The notes under the pieces: model-generated
The model's input: the letters and a program-made list of their open reading frames with translations, nothing else
What the model was told of the DNA's origin: nothing
The model's database searches: none
Made by a program: the position numbers and the translations under genes
Shown here: positions 26,213 through 34,260 of the stretch, piece by piece
Layout of the letters: each line of letters starts with the position of its first letter
How positions within the stretch are numbered: the first letter of the stretch is position 1
Assembly: GCF_022808175.1 (NCBI RefSeq)
Contig: NZ_JALGBX010000011.1
Span: forward strand, 50,981 to 114,980
Length of the DNA stretch: 64,000 nt
Origin: Streptomyces sp. AP-93
Lineage (GTDB): Bacteria; Actinomycetota; Actinomycetes; Streptomycetales; Streptomycetaceae
Reading direction: 5' to 3'

Positions 26213-26635
26213 GTGTCAGGCGCCTCGGGCCGGGTGCTTGTTGTCGACGACAACAAGGTCATCCGGCAGCTGATCAAGGTCAATCTCGAGCTGGAGGGCT
26301 TCGAGGTCGTGACCGCGAACGATGGTGCCGAATGCCTGGACGTCGTTCATCACGTGCTGCCCGATGTGATCACCCTTGATGTGGTCATGCCTCGCCTGGA
26401 CGGGTTCGGGGCCGCCGCGCAGCTGCGGGCCGACCCGAGGACGCGGCATCTGCCCGTTGCGATCGTGAGCGCCTGTACGCAGAACGAGGTCGAGGCCGGG
26501 ATCGCCGCCGGCGTGGACGCCTTCCTCGCCAAGCCCTTCGAGCCCGCGGAGCTGGTGCGCGTCGTGCACCGCCTCATCGAGCGCCGCGACCGGAGAGAGC
26601 GGAAGGGCGCTCCCGCCGGGAGAGGGAGGGGATGA
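26213..26635 (+). CDS. Single-domain response regulator (receiver only)
   Basis: 140 residues from GTG 26213. CheY-like receiver: acidic pair Asp12/Asp13 in VLVVDDNK, phosphoacceptor Asp56 in ITLDVVMP, Ser86 in AIVSAC and Lys107 in FLAKPF. There is no DNA-binding output domain, so it probably acts by protein contact. No cognate kinase gene is nearby. It ends in a basic tail (RRDRRERKGAPAGRGRG), and its stop overlaps the ATG of the TnpB gene (ATGA). The C-terminal end may therefore have been rewritten by the insertion. The frame is open upstream to 26069, but that part looks non-coding. Confidence 0.88.
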   Translation: MSGASGRVLVVDDNKVIRQLIKVNLELEGFEVVTANDGAECLDVVHHVLPDVITLDVVMPRLDGFGAAAQLRADPRTRHLPVAIVSACTQNEVEAGIAAGVDAFLAKPFEPAELVRVVHRLIERRDRRERKGAPAGRGRG

Positions 26636-27864
26636 ATTCCGCTCCCCGGTTGACTGCCGTCGAGGATGCCGGGTATGCCCGGTACGCCTATCGGCTTCGT
26701 CTGTCGTCGAGTGCCCGCGTCGCGCTGGAAGCCGAGTGGGCGCGGTGCCGGTGGATCTGGAACGAGTGCACGGCCCGGTCGAAGAAGGCTCATGCCGAGG
26801 ACGAGAAGTGCGGTCCGGCAAGGCTCGACAAGATGCTGACCGGGGCCCGCACTGCGAACGTGTGGCTGCGTGAGGGCAGCAGTGTTCCGCAGCAGCAGCT
26901 CATCCGGGACTTCGGCAAGTCTCGCGCCAAGGCGCTCAAGGATGTCAGGGCCCGGCTGCCGATGCGGCAGCGGGCCGGGATGCCGAAGTACAAGAAGAAG
27001 AACCAGGCCGACCCGAGCTTGAACTACACCCAGCGCGGTTTCCGGCTGAAGGATGGCCGGCTGTATCTGGCGGGCGGGATCGTCCTTACCGTGGTGTGGT
27101 CGCGGGATCTTCCCAAGGGCCCGACCAGCGTGCGGATCTACCGGGACAGCCTCGGGCACTGGTACGCCAGCTTCGTCGTCCCCACCGTCACAGAGGCCTT
27201 GCCCGCCACCGGCCGGGACATTGGCATCGACTGGGGTGTCAAGGAGACCGCGACCACCACCAGCGATGCCCACGACCTTCCTCACGCGCAGCACGGCAAG
27301 AATGCCGCCCAGCGCCTGGCCCGCTACCAGCGGATGATGGCCCGCCGCAAACCGAAGCGGGGACAGGCCGGATCGATGGGCTACCGGCAGGCGAAGCAGC
27401 AGACCGCGAAACTCCACAAGAAGATTGCACGCCAGCGTGAGGACACGGGCCGAAAGTGGGCCAAGTCGGTGGTCCGGGATCACGACAGGCTCGCGGTCGA
27501 AGACTTTCGCCCGAAGTTCCTCGCCAAGTCCACCCTGGCGAAGAAGGCCGCCGACGCGGCGATCGGCGCGACCAAACACGCACTGATCCACATGGCTCGG
27601 AAACACGGCCGTGAGCTGTACCTTGTCCACCCCGCGCACACCACCATGGACTGCGCACGGTGCGGAGCGAGAACCAAGCACGCACTGCCCCTCTCGATGC
27701 GAACGTATACGTGCAATGTGTGCGGAGCCGTCTCCCCCAGAGACAAGAACTCCGCCCGCGTGATGCTCGTCCGGGCTGGTCTCAACCCGGCTGGTGCTGA
27801 TCGTGTAAGAGCTGATGGGCCGCCGGTCCACAGCCGACGTGAGCCAGGAATCCCCTCCCTCTAG
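26632..27864 (+). CDS. tnpB: TnpB / IS605 OrfB RNA-guided nuclease-type transposase protein
   Basis: 410 residues. The RuvC-like core is complete: first Asp in GIDWGVKETAT (about residue 201), Glu in LAVEDF (about 290) and a final Asp in RDKNSARVML (about 371). A Cys4 zinc finger CARCG / CNVCG (about 341-365) interrupts it. The N-terminal part has WIWNECTARSKK and GMPKYKKK typical of OrfB_IS605. TnpB proteins use an RNA from the element's right end to guide DNA cleavage. No TnpA (Y1) transposase is present, so this is a TnpB-only (IS1341-type) element. The CDS ends inside the right-end hairpin. Confidence 0.93.
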   Translation: MNSAPRLTAVEDAGYARYAYRLRLSSSARVALEAEWARCRWIWNECTARSKKAHAEDEKCGPARLDKMLTGARTANVWLREGSSVPQQQLIRDFGKSRAKALKDVRARLPMRQRAGMPKYKKKNQADPSLNYTQRGFRLKDGRLYLAGGIVLTVVWSRDLPKGPTSVRIYRDSLGHWYASFVVPTVTEALPATGRDIGIDWGVKETATTTSDAHDLPHAQHGKNAAQRLARYQRMMARRKPKRGQAGSMGYRQAKQQTAKLHKKIARQREDTGRKWAKSVVRDHDRLAVEDFRPKFLAKSTLAKKAADAAIGATKHALIHMARKHGRELYLVHPAHTTMDCARCGARTKHALPLSMRTYTCNVCGAVSPRDKNSARVMLVRAGLNPAGADRVRADGPPVHSRREPGIPSL

Positions 27865-27872
27865 GGAGGGGA
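27851..27872 (+). other. IS605-type right-end hairpin / probable omega-RNA 3' scaffold
   Basis: TCCCCTCCCT (27851-27860) pairs with AGGGAGGGGA (27863-27872) around a 2-nt loop; the TnpB stop TAG lies inside. In characterised TnpB elements the guide RNA overlaps the 3' end of tnpB and ends at the element's right end. By analogy the guide would begin after about 27881, in ATGGCGAAACCGTTC. RNA boundaries are inferred. Confidence 0.55.
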
Positions 27873-27930
27873 GGTTTCAAATGGCGAAACCGTTCGCGTG
27901 ACGTGGGGGCTTCTCCCCTAGGCTGGTCTC

Positions 27931-28944
27931 GTGACCCCCGTCGACCTCTCCCGTTCCGTCGTGTGCGCCCTGCGCCGCGCCGTCGAGGACGGGGAGCTGC
28001 CCGCCGGTGTGGTCGTGCCCGAGCGGGTCGTCGTCGAGCGGACTCGGCCCGGGGGAGTGGGGGACTACGCCTCGCCCGTCGCGTTCGGTGTGGCGAAGGG
28101 GGCCGGAGTCGCGCCCCGTGGAGTGGCCGAGGTGCTGGCCCTGCGGCTGGCGGGCCTGCCCGGGATCGAGCGTGTGGAGATCACCGGCGCCGGGTTCCTG
28201 AACTTCGTACTCGCCGAGAGTTCCGTTGGGGAGCTCGTACGGGGCATTCGGGTGGGTGGGGAGCTCTACGGCTTCGCCTCTGGTGGGTCTGAGACCCCCG
28301 AGTTCACCGATGTGCCCGTCGGGGCCCTGCGCGAGTGCGTCGTGCACGCGGCCGTGCGGCGGATCGCGAGCATCCAGGGGGTGGAGTGGGAGGGGGAGCG
28401 TACCGTCGCCGACCGCGTCGCCCCCGTCGCCAAGCGGGACGGGGATGTGGTCGCGGCGTACGGGTCCGACGCCGCCGCCTGGGCGATGCTGTCCGTTCCC
28501 GGGCACGAGACCCCCGTGTTTCCCTCGGGGCTGCTCGTCCAGGACGAGTCGAGCGAGTTCTTCCGGGTGCGGTACGCCCACTCCCGGGCGCGTGCGCTGA
28601 CCCGCAACGCCGGGCAGTTGGGGTTCCATGGCGATCCCGGGGAGCTGGGAGGGAAGCCCGGAGAGGTGCACGGCGCCGCCGCCCTGCTCGCGGCCCTTCG
28701 TGACCACCCCCTCGTGCTCGAAGCCGCCGCGCACCACCGTGCGCCCGAGCGGCTCGTCCGGCAGCTCGTCGTGATCGCCGACGCCCTGCTCGAATTCCAG
28801 TACCAGGTCCTGCCCAAGGGGGACGAGAAACCCTCGGCCGCCCACCGTGCCCGGCTGGCCCTTGCCGAAGCCGCCGGGACGGTGCTGGCCGGCGGCCTGG
28901 CCCTGCTCGGTATGGACGCGGACGCGTTCGACCACCACCTGTGA
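27931..28944 (+). CDS. nrtL: ArgS-related anticodon-binding protein (NrtL-like)
   Basis: 337 residues from GTG 27931. An N-terminal arginyl-tRNA synthetase additional domain (TPVDLSRSVVCALRRAV, ITGAGFLNFVLAESSVGELV, about 1-105) joins a C-terminal DALR anticodon-binding domain (about 220-337, ALLAALRDHPLVLEAAAHHRAP, LLEFQYQVLPKG). The HIGH and KMSK catalytic signatures of ArgRS are absent and the protein is far shorter than ArgRS (~580), so it cannot aminoacylate. Streptomyces have this paralogue directly upstream of lysA. It may bind tRNA or ArgRS; its role is unknown. The symbol follows the family name as I recall it. Confidence 0.8.
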   Translation: MTPVDLSRSVVCALRRAVEDGELPAGVVVPERVVVERTRPGGVGDYASPVAFGVAKGAGVAPRGVAEVLALRLAGLPGIERVEITGAGFLNFVLAESSVGELVRGIRVGGELYGFASGGSETPEFTDVPVGALRECVVHAAVRRIASIQGVEWEGERTVADRVAPVAKRDGDVVAAYGSDAAAWAMLSVPGHETPVFPSGLLVQDESSEFFRVRYAHSRARALTRNAGQLGFHGDPGELGGKPGEVHGAAALLAALRDHPLVLEAAAHHRAPERLVRQLVVIADALLEFQYQVLPKGDEKPSAAHRARLALAEAAGTVLAGGLALLGMDADAFDHHL

Positions 28945-29016
28945 AGCCCGTGACACGCGTGTGATCCGATGTGATTCGCCTGCGATCCGGATGATTTGCG
29001 AAGAGAGAATGACGAG

Positions 29017-30408
29017 ATGAGCCGTTCCGCACACCCCGCCGGGCCCCGCCACGCCGACGTCCTGCCCGAGGGTCACTACTCCCCGCCGGCCGCCGACCTC
29101 AACGTGCTCGACGAGAAGGTCTGGGCACGGACGGTCGGCCGGAACGGCGACGGGGTCGTCACCGTCGGCGGGATCGAAGTGACCCGGCTCGCCGAGGAGT
29201 TCGGGACGCCCGCCTACTTCCTCGACGAGGAGGACTTCCGGGCGCGCTGCCGCGCCTGGGCGCACGCCTTCGGGCCGGACGCCGACGTCTTCTACGCCGG
29301 CAAGGCGTTCCTCTCCAAGGCCGTCGTGAAGTGGCTCAAGGAGGAGGGGCTCAACCTCGACGTGTGCTCCGGCGGGGAGCTGGCCACCGCGCTCGCCGCC
29401 GGGATGCCGGCCGCCCGGATCGCCTTCCACGGCAACAACAAGTCGACGGGCGAGATCACCCGCGCCATCGAGGCCGGCGTCGGGCGGATCGTGCTCGACT
29501 CCTTCCAGGAGATCGCCCGCGTCGCGCACATCGCCCGCGAGCTCGGCGTACGCCAGCCCGTGCAGATCCGCGTCACCGTGGGCGTGGAGGCGCACACCCA
29601 CGAGTTCATCGCCACCGCGCACGAGGACCAGAAGTTCGGGATCGCCGTCGCCGACGGGTCGGCCGCCGAGGCCGTACGGCGCGCGCTGGGGCACGACAGC
29701 CTCGAGCTGCTCGGCGTCCACTCCCACATCGGCTCGCAGATCTTCGACATGGCCGGCTTCGAGGTCTCCGCCAAGCGCGTCGTACGCCTCCTCGCCGCCG
29801 TGCGCGACGAGCACGGGGTGGAGCTGCCCGAGATCGACCTCGGCGGCGGGCTGGGCATCGCCTACACCTCCGCCGACGACCCGCGCGAGCCGCACGAGAT
29901 CGCCAAGGCCCTCCACGAGATCGTCGCCCGCGAGTGCGAGGCGGCCGGCCTGCGCGCCCCGCGCATCTCCGTGGAACCCGGACGGGCGATCGTGGGGCCG
30001 ACGGCCTTCACCCTCTACGAGGTCGGGACGATCAAGCCGCTCGAGGGCCTGCGGACGTACGTCTCCGTCGACGGCGGGATGTCCGACAACATCCGGACGG
30101 CCCTCTACGACGCCGAGTACTCGGTCAGCCTCGTCTCCCGGACCTCGGACGCCGAGCCCATGCTCGTGCGCGTCGTGGGCAAGCACTGCGAGAGCGGTGA
30201 CATCGTGGTCAAGGACGCGTTCCTGCCCGCCGACGTCGCCCCCGGAGACCTCCTCGCGGTCCCGGCGACCGGCGCGTACTGCCGGTCCATGGCGAGCAAC
30301 TACAACCACGTGCTCCGCCCGCCGGTCGTCGCCGTGCGTGACGGCCAGGCGCGCGTCATCGTCCGCAGGGAGACGGAGGAGGATCTCCTGCGTCTCGATG
30401 TCGGCTGA
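29017..30408 (+). CDS. lysA: Diaminopimelate decarboxylase
   Basis: 463 residues. PLP-dependent decarboxylation of meso-diaminopimelate to L-lysine, the last step of lysine synthesis. PLP Lys96 is in FYAGKAFLS. HSHIGSQ, EIDLGGGLGIAY and EPGRAIVG bind cofactor phosphate, and CESGDIV is the substrate Cys-Glu region near the C-terminus. It is slightly longer than E. coli LysA (420), with an N-terminal extension (HYSPPAADLNVLDEKVW) usual in actinobacteria. The ATG at 29017 is preferred over an in-frame TTG at 28996. The gap to nrtL is 72 nt. hom follows 157 nt later, after an inverted repeat. Confidence 0.97.
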   Translation: MSRSAHPAGPRHADVLPEGHYSPPAADLNVLDEKVWARTVGRNGDGVVTVGGIEVTRLAEEFGTPAYFLDEEDFRARCRAWAHAFGPDADVFYAGKAFLSKAVVKWLKEEGLNLDVCSGGELATALAAGMPAARIAFHGNNKSTGEITRAIEAGVGRIVLDSFQEIARVAHIARELGVRQPVQIRVTVGVEAHTHEFIATAHEDQKFGIAVADGSAAEAVRRALGHDSLELLGVHSHIGSQIFDMAGFEVSAKRVVRLLAAVRDEHGVELPEIDLGGGLGIAYTSADDPREPHEIAKALHEIVARECEAAGLRAPRISVEPGRAIVGPTAFTLYEVGTIKPLEGLRTYVSVDGGMSDNIRTALYDAEYSVSLVSRTSDAEPMLVRVVGKHCESGDIVVKDAFLPADVAPGDLLAVPATGAYCRSMASNYNHVLRPPVVAVRDGQARVIVRRETEEDLLRLDVG

Positions 30409-30451
30409 TGCGCAATCTTCTGGGGGACGGCCCCGAGACCCCCGAATAGGT

Positions 30452-30500
30452 GTCTCACTCAATGGACCGAGGGTGGAAACTGTTGTCCATTGAGTGAGAC
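30452..30500. promoter_or_regulatory. 16-bp inverted repeat upstream of hom (putative operator)
   Basis: GTCTCACTCAATGGAC (30452-30467) and GTCCATTGAGTGAGAC (30485-30500) are perfect reverse complements separated by 17 nt. Each half is itself a degenerate GTC-N10-GAC palindrome. The stem is only ~50 percent GC in a 70 percent GC region and has no T-tract, so two inverted protein-binding sites or an RNA switch fit better than a terminator. It lies 66 bp before the hom ATG. Confidence 0.6.
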
Positions 30501-30565
30501 TGGTTCCACCTGGGGTGCAAACCGCGCAACAGGTACTGATGTGAAGATCGAAAGGCGTAGGTCGA

Positions 30566-31867
30566 ATGATGCGTACGCGTCCGCTGAAGGTGGCGCTGCT
30601 GGGCTGTGGAGTGGTCGGCTCGGAAGTTGCCCGCATCATGACGACGCACGCCGACGATCTGACGGCCAGGATCGGCGCGCCCGTCGAGCTGGCGGGCGTG
30701 GCCGTGCGCCGCCCCTCCAAGGTGCGCGAGGGCATCGACCCGGCCCTGGTCACCACCGATGCGACGGCGCTGCTCAAACGCGGCGACATCGACGTCGCGA
30801 TCGAGGTCATCGGCGGTATCGAGCCGGCCCGCACCCTGATCACCACCGCCTTCGAGCACGGCATCTCCGTCGTCTCGGCGAACAAGGCGCTGCTCGCCCA
30901 GGACGGCGCCGCGCTGCACGCCGCCGCCGAGGCCGCCGGGCTGGACCTGTACTACGAGGCCGCCGTCGCCGGCGCCATCCCGCTGGTCCGTCCCATGCGC
31001 GAGTCCCTCGCGGGCGACAAGATCAACCGGGTGATGGGCATCGTCAACGGCACGACGAACTTCATCCTCGACAAGATGGACTCCACCGGTGCCGGGTACC
31101 AGGAGGCCCTCGACGAGGCCACCGCCCTCGGGTACGCCGAGGCCGACCCCACCGCCGACGTGGAGGGCTACGACGCCGCCGCCAAGGCCGCGATCCTGGC
31201 CGGCATCGCCTTCCACACCCGGGTGCGCCTCGACGACGTCTACCGCGAGGGCATGACCGAGGTCAGCGCCGCCGACTTCGCGTCGGCCAAGCGCATGGGC
31301 TGCACCATCAAGCTCCTCGCCATTCTGGAGCGCGCCGCCGACGGCGAGTCCGTCACCGCCCGCGTCCATCCGGCGATGATCCCGCTGACCCACCCGCTCG
31401 CCTCCGTCCGCGAGGCCTACAACGCGGTGTTCGTCGAGGCGGAGGCCGCCGGGCGGCTCATGTTCTACGGTCCGGGCGCGGGCGGCGCGCCGACCGCGTC
31501 CGCGGTCCTCGGCGACCTCGTCGCCGTCTGCCGCAACAAGCTCGCCGAGGCAAAGGGGCCGGGCGAGTCGGCGTACACCCAGCTGCCGGTCAGCCCCATG
31601 GGGGATGTCGTCACCCGCTACCACATCAGCCTCGATGTGGCGGACAAGCCGGGCGTACTCGCCCAGGTGGCGACCACCTTCGCGGAGCACGGCGTCTCGA
31701 TCGACACCGTCCGCCAGCAAGGTCGTCAAGCTCAAGACGGCGAGGCCTCCCTCGTCGTCGTCACTCACCGTGCGCCCGACGCCGCCCTCTCGGGGACCGT
31801 CGAGGCGCTGCGGAAGCTGGACACCGTCCGCGGTGTGGCCAGCATCATGCGTGTTGAAGGGGAGTAA
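30566..31867 (+). CDS. hom: Homoserine dehydrogenase
   Basis: 433 residues. Reduces aspartate semialdehyde to homoserine with NAD(P)H, the branch point to threonine and methionine. Rossmann motif GCGVVGSEVA (about 13-22), NKALLA and GIVNGTTNFIL, plus the catalytic region EADPTADVEGYDAAAK, are all present. A C-terminal ACT domain (about 348-433, YHISLDVADKPGVLAQVA) predicts feedback control by threonine. The start is the first of two tandem ATGs at 30566. thrC begins 6 nt after the stop, so hom-thrC are one operon. Confidence 0.97.
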   Translation: MMRTRPLKVALLGCGVVGSEVARIMTTHADDLTARIGAPVELAGVAVRRPSKVREGIDPALVTTDATALLKRGDIDVAIEVIGGIEPARTLITTAFEHGISVVSANKALLAQDGAALHAAAEAAGLDLYYEAAVAGAIPLVRPMRESLAGDKINRVMGIVNGTTNFILDKMDSTGAGYQEALDEATALGYAEADPTADVEGYDAAAKAAILAGIAFHTRVRLDDVYREGMTEVSAADFASAKRMGCTIKLLAILERAADGESVTARVHPAMIPLTHPLASVREAYNAVFVEAEAAGRLMFYGPGAGGAPTASAVLGDLVAVCRNKLAEAKGPGESAYTQLPVSPMGDVVTRYHISLDVADKPGVLAQVATTFAEHGVSIDTVRQQGRQAQDGEASLVVVTHRAPDAALSGTVEALRKLDTVRGVASIMRVEGE

Positions 31868-31873
31868 GGACCC

Positions 31874-32944
31874 ATGAGCAGCAATCGCACCCACCAGTGG
31901 CGCGGCATCATCGAGGAGTACCGGGACCGCCTGCCGGTCACGGCCACGACTCCGGTGGTCACGCTCCGCGAGGGCGGCACTCCCCTCGTCCCCGCCCAGG
32001 TGCTCTCCGAGCGCACCGGCTGCGAGGTACACCTCAAGGTCGAGGGGGCCAACCCCACCGGGTCCTTCAAGGACCGCGGCATGACCATGGCGATCACCAA
32101 GGCCAAGGAGGACGGCGCCAAGGCCGTCATCTGCGCCTCCACGGGCAACACCTCGGCCTCCGCCGCCGCCTACGCGGTGCGCGCCGGGATGGTCTGCGCC
32201 GTCCTCGTGCCCCGCGGCAAGATCGCGCTCGGCAAGATGGGCCAGGCGCTCGTGCACGGCGCCAAGATCCTTCAGGTCGACGGCAACTTCGACGACTGTC
32301 TGGATCTGGCCCGCGCGCTGTCCGACAACTACCCGGTGGCGCTGGTCAATTCCGTCAACCCGGTACGCATCGAGGGCCAGAAGACGGCGGCCTTCGAGAT
32401 CGTGGACGCGCTCGGCGACGCCCCCGACATCCACGTGCTGCCCGTCGGCAACGCCGGCAACATCACCGCGTACTGGAAGGGCTTCAAGGAGTACAAGGCC
32501 GATGGCCTGGCCTCCCGTACGCCCCGCGTGTGGGGTTTCCAGGCCTCCGGCTCCGCGCCGATCGTGCGCGGCGAGGTCGTCAAGGAGCCGCACACCATCG
32601 CCACCGCGATCCGTATCGGCAACCCCGCCTCGTGGGACTACGCCCTGCAGGCGCGGGACGAGTCGGGCGGCTTCATCGACGAGGTGACGGACCGCCAGAT
32701 CCTGTCCGCCTACCGCCTGTTGGCCGCTCAGGAGGGCGTCTTCGTCGAGCCCGCCTCGGCTGCGTCCGTGGCCGGCCTGCTCAAGGCCGCAGAGCTCGGC
32801 CTGGTCGACCCCGGCCAGAAGATCGTGTGCACCGTCACCGGCAACGGCCTGAAGGACCCCGACTGGGCGGTCGCCGGAGCTCCGCAGCCGGTCACCATTC
32901 CGGTCGACGCGGAGGCCGCCGCCATCCGCCTCGGTCTCGTCTGA
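31874..32944 (+). CDS. thrC: Threonine synthase
   Basis: 356 residues. PLP enzyme converting O-phosphohomoserine to threonine and phosphate. Lys66 in NPTGSFKDRGMT binds PLP; the phosphate loop is LPVGNAGNITAYW and the C-terminal Thr is in CTVTGNGLKDP. The length fits the short class II-like actinobacterial ThrC. It follows hom by 6 nt. Two strong hairpins after its stop suggest that thrB is transcribed separately or at a lower level. Confidence 0.97.
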   Translation: MSSNRTHQWRGIIEEYRDRLPVTATTPVVTLREGGTPLVPAQVLSERTGCEVHLKVEGANPTGSFKDRGMTMAITKAKEDGAKAVICASTGNTSASAAAYAVRAGMVCAVLVPRGKIALGKMGQALVHGAKILQVDGNFDDCLDLARALSDNYPVALVNSVNPVRIEGQKTAAFEIVDALGDAPDIHVLPVGNAGNITAYWKGFKEYKADGLASRTPRVWGFQASGSAPIVRGEVVKEPHTIATAIRIGNPASWDYALQARDESGGFIDEVTDRQILSAYRLLAAQEGVFVEPASAASVAGLLKAAELGLVDPGQKIVCTVTGNGLKDPDWAVAGAPQPVTIPVDAEAAAIRLGLV

Positions 32945-32956
32945 CCGGGAGCCGCG

Positions 32957-32984
32957 GGCCGGCCGTCCGGAAGTACGGCCGGCC
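32957..32984 (+). terminator. thrC terminator hairpin
   Basis: GGCCGGCCGT (32957-32966) and ACGGCCGGCC (32975-32984) form a perfect 10-bp stem with an 8-nt loop, 13 nt after the thrC stop. There is no T-tract. Confidence 0.65.
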
Positions 32985-33015
32985 ATGGCTCCCAGCGGTA
33001 CCGCAGTAACCGAGT

Positions 33016-33055
33016 GCCGGATTCCGGAAGTCTTTCGAAGGCTGAGGAATCCGGC
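33016..33055 (+). terminator. Second thrC downstream hairpin
   Basis: GCCGGATTCC (33016-33025) and GGAATCCGGC (33046-33055) form a perfect 10-bp stem with a 20-nt loop. It may be a second terminator or an attenuator for thrB. Confidence 0.5.
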
Positions 33056-33333
33056 AACTCGGGCTGTACGGCACATAAACCTACGGAAACCCGCCAGATA
33101 TCGCGGCGGAAAACCGACCGGACCGGCAGGATCCCACGACACGCATCGTGCGCCTGCTGTGCGCCCTATGTCGGAGAAGAACCTTCCTTCGATAGGCTGT
33201 ACTTACATCCGCCGCCGCGCATATGTCCGCGGTGCTGCCCACAGGGCCTTCGGGTGTCGTACGTTCTCCAGTACATTCACAGCGAGCCAGTGAAGATCCC
33301 GTCTCGCACAGTCACAAGGAGTGTCATCGGAAG

Positions 33334-34260
33334 ATGGCCGGTCCCGCCTTCCGCGCCGCCGCCGTACGGGTGCGCGTTCCCGCCAGCAGTGCCAACCTCG
33401 GCCCGGGCTTCGACGCCTTCGGGCTGGCCTTGGGGCTCTACGACGACGTCGTCGTACGCGTGGCCGATTCCGGCCTGAACATCGACATCGCGGGCGAAGG
33501 TGCCGACACCCTCCCGCGGGACGAGAGCCACCTCCTCGTACGTTCCATGCGCACCGCCTTCGACCTGCTGGGCGGCCAGCCGCGCGGCCTCGAGGTCGTC
33601 TGCGCCAACCGCATCCCGCACGGCCGCGGCCTCGGCTCCTCCTCCGCCGCGATCTGCGCGGGCATCGTGGCCGCCCGCGCCGTGACCATAGGAGGAGAGG
33701 CCAAGCTCGACGACACGGCGCTGCTGGAGCTCGCCACCGAGATCGAGGGCCACCCCGACAACGTCGCCGCCTGTCTGCTCGGCGGTTTCACCCTCGCGTG
33801 GATGGACGGCGGCAGCGCCAAGGCGATCCGCATGGAGCCCGCCGATTCCATCGTTCCGGTGGTCTTCGTACCTTCCAAGCCGGTCCTGACGGAGACCGCG
33901 CGCGGCCTGCTGCCGCGCACCGTCCCGCACGTGGACGCGGCCGTCAACGCGGGCCGCGCGGGTCTGCTCGTAGAGGCCCTGACCAGGCGTCCCGAGTTCC
34001 TGCTGCCGGCCACCGAGGACCGTCTCCACCAGGAGTACCGGTCCCCGGCGATGCCGGAGAGCGTGGCGCTCGTGGCGCGGCTGCGGGCGGACGGCATCCC
34101 CGCGGTGATCTCCGGCGCGGGCCCCACGGTCCTCGCGCTGGTCGACAACGGTGCGGCCGACAAGGTCGCACGGCTCGCGGGCGAGGGGTGGGCGGCCAAC
34201 CGGCTCGCACTCGACGCCGCGGGCGCGAGCGTACTTCCGCTGGGAACCCAGGGCGGCTGA
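33334..34260 (+). CDS. thrB: Homoserine kinase
   Basis: 308 residues. GHMP kinase that phosphorylates homoserine to O-phosphohomoserine, the substrate of ThrC. The GHMP ATP-binding motif PHGRGLGSSSAA is near residues 94-105, with PASSANLGPGFDAFG at the N-terminus and ISGAGPTVLAL at the C-terminus. The ATG at 33334 gives the normal family start. The frame is open 37 codons upstream, but that sequence is not conserved-looking. It closes the threonine pathway started by hom and thrC. Confidence 0.96.
   Translation: MAGPAFRAAAVRVRVPASSANLGPGFDAFGLALGLYDDVVVRVADSGLNIDIAGEGADTLPRDESHLLVRSMRTAFDLLGGQPRGLEVVCANRIPHGRGLGSSSAAICAGIVAARAVTIGGEAKLDDTALLELATEIEGHPDNVAACLLGGFTLAWMDGGSAKAIRMEPADSIVPVVFVPSKPVLTETARGLLPRTVPHVDAAVNAGRAGLLVEALTRRPEFLLPATEDRLHQEYRSPAMPESVALVARLRADGIPAVISGAGPTVLALVDNGAADKVARLAGEGWAANRLALDAAGASVLPLGTQGG

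Larger units (their letters stand above)
26632..27881 (+). mobile_element. TnpB-only IS200/IS605-group element
   Basis: The coding region plus a right-end hairpin at 27851-27872 followed by GGTTTCAAA mark the right boundary near 27881. The left boundary is not resolved: no left-end hairpin is evident before the ATG, which touches the response regulator stop. Target duplications are not expected for this group. Confidence 0.6.
32945..33333 (+). other. 389-bp thrC-thrB gap with two hairpins
   Basis: The gap contains two perfect stem-loops, annotated separately, and then about 280 nt without an open gene. A TAGGCT at 33193-33198 resembles a -10 element but has no clear -35. AAGGAG at 33316-33321 is the likely thrB ribosome site, with a rather long spacing. 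Confidence 0.5.

Noticed and set aside
30420..30445. GGGGGACGGCCCCGAGACCCCC as lysA terminator
   Set aside because: Pairing is imperfect and the sequence matches a scattered Streptomyces GC repeat; not strong enough to annotate as a terminator.
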